From an uncultured Verrucomicrobiota bacterium (GTDB taxonomy: Bacteria; Verrucomicrobiota; Verrucomicrobiia; Verrucomicrobiales; Verrucomicrobiaceae), in assembly GCA_903848465.1 (NCBI GenBank), contig CAINGK010000074.1, positions 1 through 42,473 on the forward strand: a stretch of DNA of 42,473 nt. The letters run 5' to 3'. The notes under the pieces were generated by a model. That model saw only the letters and a list, made by a program, of their open reading frames with translations. It did no database searches and was not told the DNA's origin. The translations under genes and the position numbers were made by a program. This document shows positions 7,842 through 14,872 of the stretch, in pieces (the first letter of the stretch is position 1; each line of letters opens with the position of its first letter).

Positions 7842-8846
7842 TCAAACTGCGTAGCGCCCACGGCGTTCTCCATTCATCCATCTCCACGCGGAGTCAATAT
7901 GCTCTCTCGGGTTAGTATGAACTGCTTCCCAGCCAAGGATTTCTTTAGCCAATTTAGGGTCAGCGATGAGTTCTGAAGGATCGCCCGCACGGCGGTCGCC
8001 ATAGCTCACCGAAATCTTTTTTCCAGTGACCTCTTCGGCCGTGGAAATGATCTCTTTCACACTGAAACCTCGACCAGTACCGAGATTCACAGCCACGGTT
8101 TCTCCCCCCCGGCGCAAATAGTTCAATGCCAGTGCATGAGCGGAAGCGAGATCGCAGACATGGATGTAATCGCGAATGCAGGTGCCATCGGGAGTGTCAT
8201 AGTCAGTGCCAAAGACGGTGATATTCTCGATCTCACCTGTAGCGGCCATCAGGACACGGGGGATCAAATGCGTCTCGGGATTGTGGTCTTCGCCAATTTC
8301 ACCGCTCGGGTGGCAGCCGCTAGCATTGAAGTAGCGCAGGAAGACAGACTTCAGACCCCAGGCGTTACCGCAGTCGCGCAGCACGCGCTCCAGCATCCAT
8401 TTGCTCGCCCCGTAAGGGTTCACCGGTGCCTGCGGATGTGATTCGTCGATGGGTATGCGCACCGGGTCGCCATAGGTCGCGCAGGTGGAGGAGAAAATGA
8501 AGCGCTTGCAGCCATGACGCTGCATGGTTTCCAGCAGCGTGAGCGGTGCCGCAAGATTGTTCCGGTAGTACTTCAGCGGATCAGTCACCGATTCACCGAC
8601 ATACGCGAAGGCGGCAAAATGCAGCACCGCCTCTGGTTGGTGCTCGACGAAAAGCTTTTCCATCAGCGCCGCATCCGCCATGTCACCCTCCACCAAGGTC
8701 ACGCGGTCCAGCGGCAGAGCTTCACGATGTCCGAAGACAAGATTGTCGAGTACCACGACACGTTCGTTTTGTTCGAGCAAATGGCGCACGGTATGTGATC
8801 CGATGTATCCTGCGCCGCCGGTGATGAGGAGAGTTCCTTGTGACAT
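7842..8846 (-). CDS. galE: UDP-glucose 4-epimerase GalE
   Basis: This 334-residue short-chain dehydrogenase interconverts UDP-glucose and UDP-galactose with bound NAD. The dinucleotide-binding GGAGYIGS lies at 10-17, followed by LDNLVFGH, the catalytic Ser/Thr in FSSTCATYG (118-126), and YGASK with Tyr145 and Lys149. The C-terminal AGDPSELIADPKLAKEILGW is characteristic of GalE. The upstream in-frame Met is rejected because the conserved N-terminus begins at MSQGTLLITGG. It lies 69 bases downstream of the PVC-type dehydrogenase on the same strand. Its role is envelope sugar precursor supply or galactose use. Confidence 0.95.
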   Translation of the reverse strand: MSQGTLLITGGAGYIGSHTVRHLLEQNERVVVLDNLVFGHREALPLDRVTLVEGDMADAALMEKLFVEHQPEAVLHFAAFAYVGESVTDPLKYYRNNLAAPLTLLETMQRHGCKRFIFSSTCATYGDPVRIPIDESHPQAPVNPYGASKWMLERVLRDCGNAWGLKSVFLRYFNASGCHPSGEIGEDHNPETHLIPRVLMAATGEIENITVFGTDYDTPDGTCIRDYIHVCDLASAHALALNYLRRGGETVAVNLGTGRGFSVKEIISTAEEVTGKKISVSYGDRRAGDPSELIADPKLAKEILGWEAVHTNPREHIDSAWRWMNGERRGRYAV

Positions 8847-8870
8847 TTGGGAAATACAGCAGGCGTCAGG

Positions 8871-8940
8871 GCCGCTGCCAAACGAAGTTTGCTTCAAATC
8901 CTTCTGCGTCTTGGCTTATGGGGCCGCCTTTGGCAGCGGC
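8871..8940. repeat. 12-bp perfect inverted repeat around a stop codon
   Basis: GCCGCTGCCAAA at 8871-8882 and its exact reverse complement at 8929-8940 could form a stem spanning the stop codon (8916-8918) of the dehydrogenase gene, with a small inner CAAAC/GTTTG hairpin. There is no T-tract, so it is not a standard terminator; it may stabilise the message between this gene and galE. Confidence 0.5.
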
Positions 8941-11768
8941 ACCTGCACCGGATGCATCAGATAGGCGATCAAATCCCGCACCTGCTCCGGTCCAAACGCC
9001 AGCAGCAAACCCTCAGGCATCATGGACAGCGGCGAAGTCTCCTGCTTCACGATGTCCGCACGGTCCAGCGTCATCGTCTCGGTCAGAGTTCGTAGCGTCA
9101 GCGTGCGTGCATTCGACTCCGTCACCACTCCGCTCAGCACCCGTCCGTCCTTGTACGTCAGCAGGCTCATGCGGAAGTCCGCGCTCACCACCCCGCTCGG
9201 ATCAGCGATGTTCTCCAGCAGGTAGTCCAGGTTGGCGCGGCCTGAGCCAGTCAAATCCGGCCCGATCTTCCCGCCCTGCCCATACATCGTGTGGCATGAG
9301 CCGCAGACGGCGGTGAAAAGCATGCGCCCCTGGTTCAGATTCGCCTTGGCCAGTGCGGCCGGAGTGAGCTGCTTTTTCACCTTCTCGATCAGCTCCTTTT
9401 TATCAGCCGCAGATTCACGCAGTTCGCCCCACACCTCGACCAGTTGCTTCGACAGCGCCGCATCTTTGAAAGCATTGATCTGGCGGGCATGAAAGGCGCT
9501 CAAATCAGCCCTTGGGATCTTCCCAGCAGCCATATCTTTAAGCAACGCCTGGGCAAAGCTCGGGCGTGACACCAGCGTGTCGATCACCGTCGGGCGTTCG
9601 AGAGGCGCAAATTTGCGGTAACTTGCAGCGAGCTTCTGCCCAATCTCGGGATCATTGAACAAAGCCAAACCGCGCACCGCGATCACGTTCAACCCACGAA
9701 CTTCAAGCAACTGCGTGCAGATCGCGCGCAAGTCATCCGGGCGGTTCTCGATGAGCGTCTTCAGCGCAGCTTCGCGCGCGGACAAATCCGCCTTCTCATC
9801 CAGCGCCATCTTCTTCACATCATCCAGCGCCCGCCCATCTCCAAACAGAATGCTCAGTTCCTGAATCATCTGCGGGGCATTCAGCTCCGCTCCAGCCGGA
9901 TCGTGTATTGTAGTACCGGCTTTAGCCGGTTCCGGATCTCCCTCCACGCGCTTTGATGCCAGAGTCACAAACCCATCCCAAGCCTCCGGCTTCACTGCCT
10001 TCCGTATCCCCTTGAACGCATCCGCCATTCCACCCAGAATATCTCCAACCTGTCCAGCCTTCGCCTGCGCTAGCAGCGCATTCAAAGCTTCCGGCTGCGT
10101 CGCGAGACTCCGCGCGATCCACCGCAGCGTTTTCGGCCAGGTGCAGTCTTTCGCCAGCTTCACCAGCGCCTGCGGATCTTGCTTTGCCAGTGGACTGATC
10201 CCATACCAAACCAGATAAGGCAAAAACGAATCATTCGCGTCTTCCGTGTGGGCCAGCAGCGCCGCACCAAGTTCAGCCCGTTTCGCCACCGGCAGTCGCT
10301 GCAGCGTGGAGGCCAGCGTCAGGCGCACAAAGGAAGACTTGTCCTCCTGCGCCAGTTTCACCGCATCAAAGCCCAGCTCAGGATAAACATAATGTGGCAT
10401 CGGCCCAGTGATCGCATCCAGCGGCGAAAACTGCGTCAGCTCACGAATCGCCAGCGCACGCCCATGCTCATTCGCAGAGTTCAGGTCCGCCTTCGGCCAC
10501 GGCTTCCGCCACGCAAACGGCGTCTCCGGCTTCTTCACCTCGCCGTAGCTCACCCGAAAAATCCTTCCGCTCGTGCGATGCACACCCGTGGAGTCATGGC
10601 ATTCCCCCGTGTCACTCCAGTCCAGAATAAATCCGCTCCCATCCGGCCCCGTGCTGATTTCAATGCCGCGAAACCACGTGTCATCACTCAGAAACACATC
10701 CGGCTCATGCTTGCCTACATAGCCGCTGCCGTTCCGCTCCAACCGTTCCACGTTCGCACGGCGGCCGTGCATGTTCAGGGTAAAGAGCTTGTTGCGATAC
10801 TCCGTCGGCCACTGCTCGGCCTGGTAAATCATCATGCCAATGTGCGCATGCCCACCGCCCAGGCTGTTCGCCTTCCCATCGCGGGATGCCGTCCAGCTCC
10901 CGCTGCGGTCGTAGTGGTAATGATCGGCAATGGTGTCCAGCTTCTCATAGATGAACGGGTTGTCCTTGCTGGAGTCCATCAGATGCGCGCCATGCATGAG
11001 GTGCCACAGATGGCCCGTCACGGTGTTGATGAAGAACATCTCCCCATTCGCATCCCAGTCATGTCCCCAGGGGTTCGTGGTGCCGTGCGTCAGCACTTCC
11101 ACGATCTTCTTCTCCGGATGGTAACGCCAGATCCCACCCTTCATCGGCACGCGCTGTTCATCCGGCGTTCCCGGCACGCCCAGCTTGCCCGGGCACGAGT
11201 GCCCGCAGCGCCCATACAGCCAGCCATCCGGCCCAAAGCGCAGCCCATTGGCAAAGTTGTGGTAGTTGTCCTTCGACACCGTGAATCCATCGATCACCAC
11301 CTCCGGCTCACCATCCGGTACGTCATCATGGTTGCGGTCCGGGATGAACAGCACCTGCGGCGGGCACATCAGCCACACCCCGTCACGGCCCACCTCCACG
11401 CTCGTCAGCATCTGCACATCTTCGGTAAAGACCTTGCGCGTTTCCGCCACCCCATCCCAGTCCTTGTCTTCCAGAATGATCACCCGGTCCTTCAGTCCCA
11501 GGTCAAACCGCTTCGCCCGCTCCGCATACGTGTAGTTCTCCGCCACCCACATGCGCCCCCTCGTATCCCAGGACAATCCGATCGGATTCTGCACCTCCGG
11601 CTCCGCCGCAAACAGCGACGCCTTAAACCCCTTCGGCAGCTTCAGCGCCTTCAGCGCATCCTTCGCCGGCGTCGGCTGCGGATTTCCCGGATCACTGTTG
11701 TACAGCGCAGGAAACTCCGCAGCAGCGGCAAACGACGAAAAAACAAGGGCAAGCAGTACAGGCTTCAT
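8916..11768 (-). CDS. PVC-type membrane-bound dehydrogenase with haem-binding CxxCH domain
   Basis: This 950-residue periplasmic protein belongs to the fusion family typical of Planctomycetes and Verrucomicrobia. It has a signal peptide (1-17), then a glucose/sorbosone-dehydrogenase-like beta-propeller (about 35-440; GLSWDTRGRMWVAENY, ANGLRFGPDGWLYGR, PWGHDWDANGEMFF), a HEAT-like helical region (about 460-790), and a C-terminal cytochrome c with CGSCH at 822-826. The terminal domain follows with IADPSGVVSADF and the KDGRVLSGVVT segment. The likely role is oxidation of a sugar or alcohol with electrons passed to the respiratory chain; the substrate is unknown. Residues about 610-622 are encoded by a copy of a palindromic repeat element (9905-9943), an oddity discussed separately. 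Confidence 0.9.
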   Translation of the reverse strand: MKPVLLALVFSSFAAAAEFPALYNSDPGNPQPTPAKDALKALKLPKGFKASLFAAEPEVQNPIGLSWDTRGRMWVAENYTYAERAKRFDLGLKDRVIILEDKDWDGVAETRKVFTEDVQMLTSVEVGRDGVWLMCPPQVLFIPDRNHDDVPDGEPEVVIDGFTVSKDNYHNFANGLRFGPDGWLYGRCGHSCPGKLGVPGTPDEQRVPMKGGIWRYHPEKKIVEVLTHGTTNPWGHDWDANGEMFFINTVTGHLWHLMHGAHLMDSSKDNPFIYEKLDTIADHYHYDRSGSWTASRDGKANSLGGGHAHIGMMIYQAEQWPTEYRNKLFTLNMHGRRANVERLERNGSGYVGKHEPDVFLSDDTWFRGIEISTGPDGSGFILDWSDTGECHDSTGVHRTSGRIFRVSYGEVKKPETPFAWRKPWPKADLNSANEHGRALAIRELTQFSPLDAITGPMPHYVYPELGFDAVKLAQEDKSSFVRLTLASTLQRLPVAKRAELGAALLAHTEDANDSFLPYLVWYGISPLAKQDPQALVKLAKDCTWPKTLRWIARSLATQPEALNALLAQAKAGQVGDILGGMADAFKGIRKAVKPEAWDGFVTLASKRVEGDPEPAKAGTTIHDPAGAELNAPQMIQELSILFGDGRALDDVKKMALDEKADLSAREAALKTLIENRPDDLRAICTQLLEVRGLNVIAVRGLALFNDPEIGQKLAASYRKFAPLERPTVIDTLVSRPSFAQALLKDMAAGKIPRADLSAFHARQINAFKDAALSKQLVEVWGELRESAADKKELIEKVKKQLTPAALAKANLNQGRMLFTAVCGSCHTMYGQGGKIGPDLTGSGRANLDYLLENIADPSGVVSADFRMSLLTYKDGRVLSGVVTESNARTLTLRTLTETMTLDRADIVKQETSPLSMMPEGLLLAFGPEQVRDLIAYLMHPVQVPLPKAAP
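9905..9943 (-). repeat. palindromic element copy 1, inside the dehydrogenase gene
   Basis: Core CCGGCTTTAGCCGG at 9916-9929 is flanked by GTATTGTAGT on one side and TCCGGATCTCCCT on the other, as in the copies at 14507-14544 and 14585-14620. It is translated as part of PEPAKAGTTIHD, in a different frame from the other two copies. Confidence 0.8.
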
Positions 11769-12147
11769 GGAATCCAAAGCCTATTGCGGACTGATAATCT
11801 GACAAGACACTCCACAAATTAAAATCAGGGCGTGAATAGCACACGGATAGGGCAGCTTTTCATTGTCATCCATGATGCCAAGAACTTTGCGTTTTCTTGC
11901 TGGCATGCCTGTTTCTTTCGTCAATCCGCTCCGCCTTACATCAACCCCAAAGGGGTTGCGTAATATAGCCCAGGGTCAGCCGAGCCTTGGCGAGGCGACC
12001 CTGGGTTGCCATGCATCAGACCGGGAAGCAAATCCAGCATTCCGTCGCACCCAGTATCCACCAGCAGCGTCTGCAATGAGCGCCGCCACACCTGGAGGGC
12101 GCCGCTATCTCCGATGCTCACGATCCACGACATCCGCTCTCCGCCAA
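11769..12147. other. intergenic stretch with a two-hairpin repeat
   Basis: No credible gene. It contains the upstream region of the PVC-type dehydrogenase gene (AT-richer, about 11770-11890), then repeat A (11943-12038). About 110 bases of GC-rich sequence follow up to the tauE stop and may be an extension of the repeat. Short open frames here have no recognisable protein features. Confidence 0.6.
11943..12038 (+). repeat. 96-bp two-hairpin repeat, copy A
   Basis: A short hairpin AACCCC-aaa-GGGGTT (11943-11957) is followed by a longer one, CCCAGGGTC ... GACCCTGGG (11969-12005), and a conserved end GAAGCAAATCCAGC (12025-12038). Copy B at 13111-13206 has the same order and the same 96-bp length. 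Base changes in the two stems are compensatory between copies. Confidence 0.8.
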
Positions 12148-12945
12148 TCACCCCCGAATCAACCACACCGCCGCAAACGCCGTCAGACAGAACAACACAT
12201 GCTCAAACACCTTCTGCGGCAGCCTTTTCAGAATCCACCACCCCAGCAGCACCCCCAGCACCACACACGGCATCAGCGTCAGGTTCGTCATCAGCGACTT
12301 CGGATTAATAATCCCCAGATCCGTGCTGAACGGCACCTTGAACAGATTAATGAACAAAAAGAACCGACTGAACACCCCCAGGTGCTCCTTCTTCTCCAAG
12401 TGCTGCGCCAGCAGATACACCGTCATCACCGGCCCCGCCGCATTCGCCAGCATCGTTACCACCCCGGCCAGAAACCCCATCGACCACGCGAACACCTTGT
12501 GCTCCGTCAGCTTGAGAAAATCCTGCCGCCGCTTGTTCAGCACCCAGTTAAAAATCAGCAGCAAAATAATGATCCAGCCGATCACCACCCGCGCCATTGA
12601 ATTGTCGAACGTGCCCAGCAAAAAATAACCCACCACCACCCCCGCAATCGCCGGCGGCACCATCGGCACAATGCGCCTCCAGCTCCCCCCCTTGCGGTTG
12701 ATGATGTACCCCATGAAATCTGCCGCGATCAGCATCGGCAGAATCACCCCCACCGACTGCTTGGCCCCAAAGATCTGCGCCATCAAAACCACATTCAGCG
12801 TCGAAGTCCCCGCCAGCCCCGCCTTCGACATCCCGATGCACATCGCCCCCAGCGCCGCGAGCACAAGCATCCAGGTATCTGCGGGCAGGAGCGTATGATC
12901 AGTAAGCCAGGTCATCGGGGGCATGACGAATGCCGCATGCCGCAT
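12148..12945 (-). CDS. TauE/SafE-family sulfite/anion exporter-like permease
   Basis: This is a membrane permease of about 265 residues with 7-8 hydrophobic helices. Recognisable family segments are a TM1 region ending in GMSKAGLAGTSTLNVV, the LPMLIAADFMGY segment, and the second half-repeat FLAGVVTMLANAAGPVMTVYLL, which carries the conserved NAAGP motif. Members export sulfite, sulfoacetate or related organosulfur anions; the substrate here is unknown. The start is uncertain: the frame opens with a TTG at 12996, and ATGs at 12945, 12924 and 12915 are all possible; 12945 is used here. The gene stands alone and is bracketed by directly repeated copies A and B of a 96-bp element. Confidence 0.8.
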   Translation of the reverse strand: MRHAAFVMPPMTWLTDHTLLPADTWMLVLAALGAMCIGMSKAGLAGTSTLNVVLMAQIFGAKQSVGVILPMLIAADFMGYIINRKGGSWRRIVPMVPPAIAGVVVGYFLLGTFDNSMARVVIGWIIILLLIFNWVLNKRRQDFLKLTEHKVFAWSMGFLAGVVTMLANAAGPVMTVYLLAQHLEKKEHLGVFSRFFLFINLFKVPFSTDLGIINPKSLMTNLTLMPCVVLGVLLGWWILKRLPQKVFEHVLFCLTAFAAVWLIRG

Positions 12946-13033
12946 CCCCGACAAGCCCAGATTCACCGCTCCCGCACTTTTCCAAAGCTCCGCCAACCAC
13001 CTTCAGAACCATGCCGCCAAAGCGCGAACTGGT

Positions 13034-13052
13034 CCGCACTCTCCGAGTGCGG
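13034..13052. repeat. 8-bp-stem hairpin
   Basis: CCGCACTC-tcc-GAGTGCGG forms a perfect 8-bp stem, flanked by GGT and TTCCC. It lies 58 bases before repeat B. It resembles short dispersed palindromes of this group of bacteria; no second copy was noticed in the window. Confidence 0.6.
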
Positions 13053-13110
13053 TTCCCAGCGCACACACCTGCTAACCAACCGTACGAAGTTCCGTGATCC
13101 CCCCGCCTAG

Positions 13111-13206
13111 AAGGCCAACGGCCTTCCGTCATGAAGCCCAGGGGTGCCGAGCCTTAGCGAGCGCTCCCCTGGGTGTCGCGTCCCACCTCCGTGAAGCAAA
13201 CCCAGC
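13111..13206 (+). repeat. 96-bp two-hairpin repeat, copy B
   Basis: Hairpin AAGGCC-aac-GGCCTT (13111-13125), second hairpin CCCAGGGG ... CCCCTGGG (13137-13173), then GAAGCAAACCCAGC (13193-13206). It is in the same orientation and of the same length as copy A, with paired substitutions in both stems. Confidence 0.8.
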
Positions 13207-13357
13207 GCCTCCTGCACACGCCGCGTTCTCCAGCAGCGTTCTCATCGCCCCACCGCCACCAAGTCATTGCGTCCCCGCATCTCCACACCACCCCCATCTC
13301 TCCCATTCCCCAACAACCGCAAACCACTGCCAACCACAGCAAACAATCGCAAACCTC

Positions 13358-14764
13358 TTAGAGCGCCATCAACGGCGCTGGCACCAAAAACGCATGCTGC
13401 TCCAGCAAACTCCACGCTCCGTTCCACGACAGATACGGCGTGAAATACACAAACAGCGTATAAGCCAGCGCCACGGGCAAAATGCCCAGCCGCGCCACCC
13501 ACCTCGGAAACCAATGCCTTGGCTGCTCATGCCTCATGGCCCGGCTCATCGCCCATCCCGTCAGCACGCGTGCCGGGAAGATGAAAATCACAAACAACAG
13601 GCTCGGCAGCCACGCCAGCTCACGCGGCGTCAGTTCAATTTTCAATAGATACAGCGGCACCGCGAACAGCAGGGTAATCAGCAAAGCAAACCAAAACGCC
13701 AGCGGCGCCCGCAGAAACAGTCGCCGTACCTCACGCAGCTCAAAGATGGCGCTGAAGCGGTCCGTCTGCGCAAAATGCGCCTGCAAAAACGGCAGATGAA
13801 TCGCCACCAGCAGCAGCACACCACCCAGCAGCGAGAGCACCACCGAACCACCCACCGGCAGACGCGTAGCGACGAGCAGGATGCCCACGGGCACAATCAG
13901 CCACGCCAGCGCCCCCACAAACCCGCGCAGCCCCAGCCAGAAATAAAACGGCAGTCGCAGTCCGACAACATACTCAGTGACCTTGCGTTGCAGATCGCCA
14001 AACTTCTCCGGCGTGCGCAGCCAGCGCCTGAAGCGCAACGGCTGCGGCCACAAGAAATGCCGCAGCTTCCCACCGCGCACGCAGGCCCACACAACATGCA
14101 CGAGCGTGATGACGATGGTGACGATCAGCCCCGCATACCACGCTTTGGCCACCCCGCTGCCAGGAGAGATGAGCTCCGCATCCTTCCACATCGTGGAGAG
14201 CAAACGCGCCGGCCACACCACCAGCCAGACCCCCGCCGCGATGCTGCCCAGGACGGCGGCTTTCCGCACACCAATGAATCCATCTCGAAACCGCCCCGTG
14301 CGCCCAACCGTGCCGCTCACATGCAGCAGGTAGCCCAGACTCAAAAAATTCAGCACCGGAATGACCGAGCACGCCGCCAGCAGCAAGAGCAGCGCCGCCA
14401 GCCCAAAAAGCCAATCCAACCCCGAGCCCACCTTTTTCAAAAAGCCCCGCTTTTCCACCAGCGGTACAGCAGGACTCGGGCTATCATGCGAATCTACTGA
14501 GAGCGCGTATTGTAGTCCCGCCTTTAGGCGGTCCGGCTCTCCCTGCGCCCCCATTGCCCCAAAGCGCTCACCTACCCCAGGCACGTACTGTAGTTCCGGC
14601 TTTAGCCGGTCCGGTCCGCTCCCCCGGGGCTCAGAATTCGCCACTTCCAGCGCTCCCTCTTCACCTTTGGCCATCCCAGGCAGTTCCGGCGGCACCACAT
14701 CTTCCTCCCTCCTCACGGGCAGGGGCGGAGGCAGCAAAATAGGCAGCGGCGGAGGTTCAGTCAT
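13358..14764 (-). CDS. multi-pass membrane protein of unknown function
   Basis: This 468-residue protein has a Pro-rich cytosolic N-terminus (1-105) followed by about eight hydrophobic helices, the first near 115-138 (LFGLAALLLLLAACSVIPVL). The order of helices and the loop segment VSGTVGRTGRFRDGFIG resemble DUF4013-like or uncharacterised planctomycete/verrucomicrobial membrane proteins; I cannot name a function. The N-terminal segment contains two near-identical octapeptides, RLKPELQY (53-60) and RLKAGLQY (79-86), each encoded by a palindromic repeat element, so part of this linker derives from inserted repeat DNA. The gene diverges from the DUF1549 gene across a 108-base gap. Confidence 0.7.
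   Translation of the reverse strand: MTEPPPLPILLPPPLPVRREEDVVPPELPGMAKGEEGALEVANSEPRGSGPDRLKPELQYVPGVGERFGAMGAQGEPDRLKAGLQYALSVDSHDSPSPAVPLVEKRGFLKKVGSGLDWLFGLAALLLLLAACSVIPVLNFLSLGYLLHVSGTVGRTGRFRDGFIGVRKAAVLGSIAAGVWLVVWPARLLSTMWKDAELISPGSGVAKAWYAGLIVTIVITLVHVVWACVRGGKLRHFLWPQPLRFRRWLRTPEKFGDLQRKVTEYVVGLRLPFYFWLGLRGFVGALAWLIVPVGILLVATRLPVGGSVVLSLLGGVLLLVAIHLPFLQAHFAQTDRFSAIFELREVRRLFLRAPLAFWFALLITLLFAVPLYLLKIELTPRELAWLPSLLFVIFIFPARVLTGWAMSRAMRHEQPRHWFPRWVARLGILPVALAYTLFVYFTPYLSWNGAWSLLEQHAFLVPAPLMAL
14507..14544 (-). repeat. palindromic element copy 2, inside the membrane-protein gene
   Basis: GTATTGTAGT then CCGCCTTTAGGCGG then TCCGGCTCTCCCT. The stem pair CCGCC/GGCGG differs from copies 1 and 3 (CCGGC/GCCGG) by a compensatory change. 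It is translated as PDRLKAGLQYA. Confidence 0.8.
14585..14620 (-). repeat. palindromic element copy 3, inside the membrane-protein gene
   Basis: GTACTGTAGT then CCGGCTTTAGCCGG then TCCGGTCCGCT. It is translated as PDRLKPELQYV, in the same frame as copy 2. Confidence 0.8.
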
Positions 14765-14872
14765 TCAGGAGAAGCCTATGAAAGTCCGCTCCCACCTGTT
14801 TGTTGCAAACTTCCTGAGGAAACCGATGCTTGTTTCGCGTGTTAAAGACAGGCTCGAACGCAGCATCCCGTC

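Larger units (their letters stand above)
12946..13357. other. intergenic stretch with hairpin repeats
   Basis: No credible gene. It holds a hairpin at 13034-13052 and repeat B at 13111-13206. A C/A-rich stretch (about 13207-13350) with CAACCAC/CAAACC-like runs is consistent with non-coding sequence just beyond the 3' end of the membrane-protein gene. Confidence 0.6.

Noticed and set aside
10179..11822. 547-residue open frame opposite the PVC-type dehydrogenase
   Set aside because: Arg/His/Pro-rich antisense frame with no domain; the dehydrogenase on the other strand is complete and recognisable.
11936..12166. 76-residue open frame across repeat A and the following GC-rich segment
   Set aside because: Made mostly of repeat DNA; no start context or protein family.
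9905..14620. The palindromic elements as transcription terminators
   Set aside because: They lie inside continuous coding frames, far from gene ends, and lack T-tracts.
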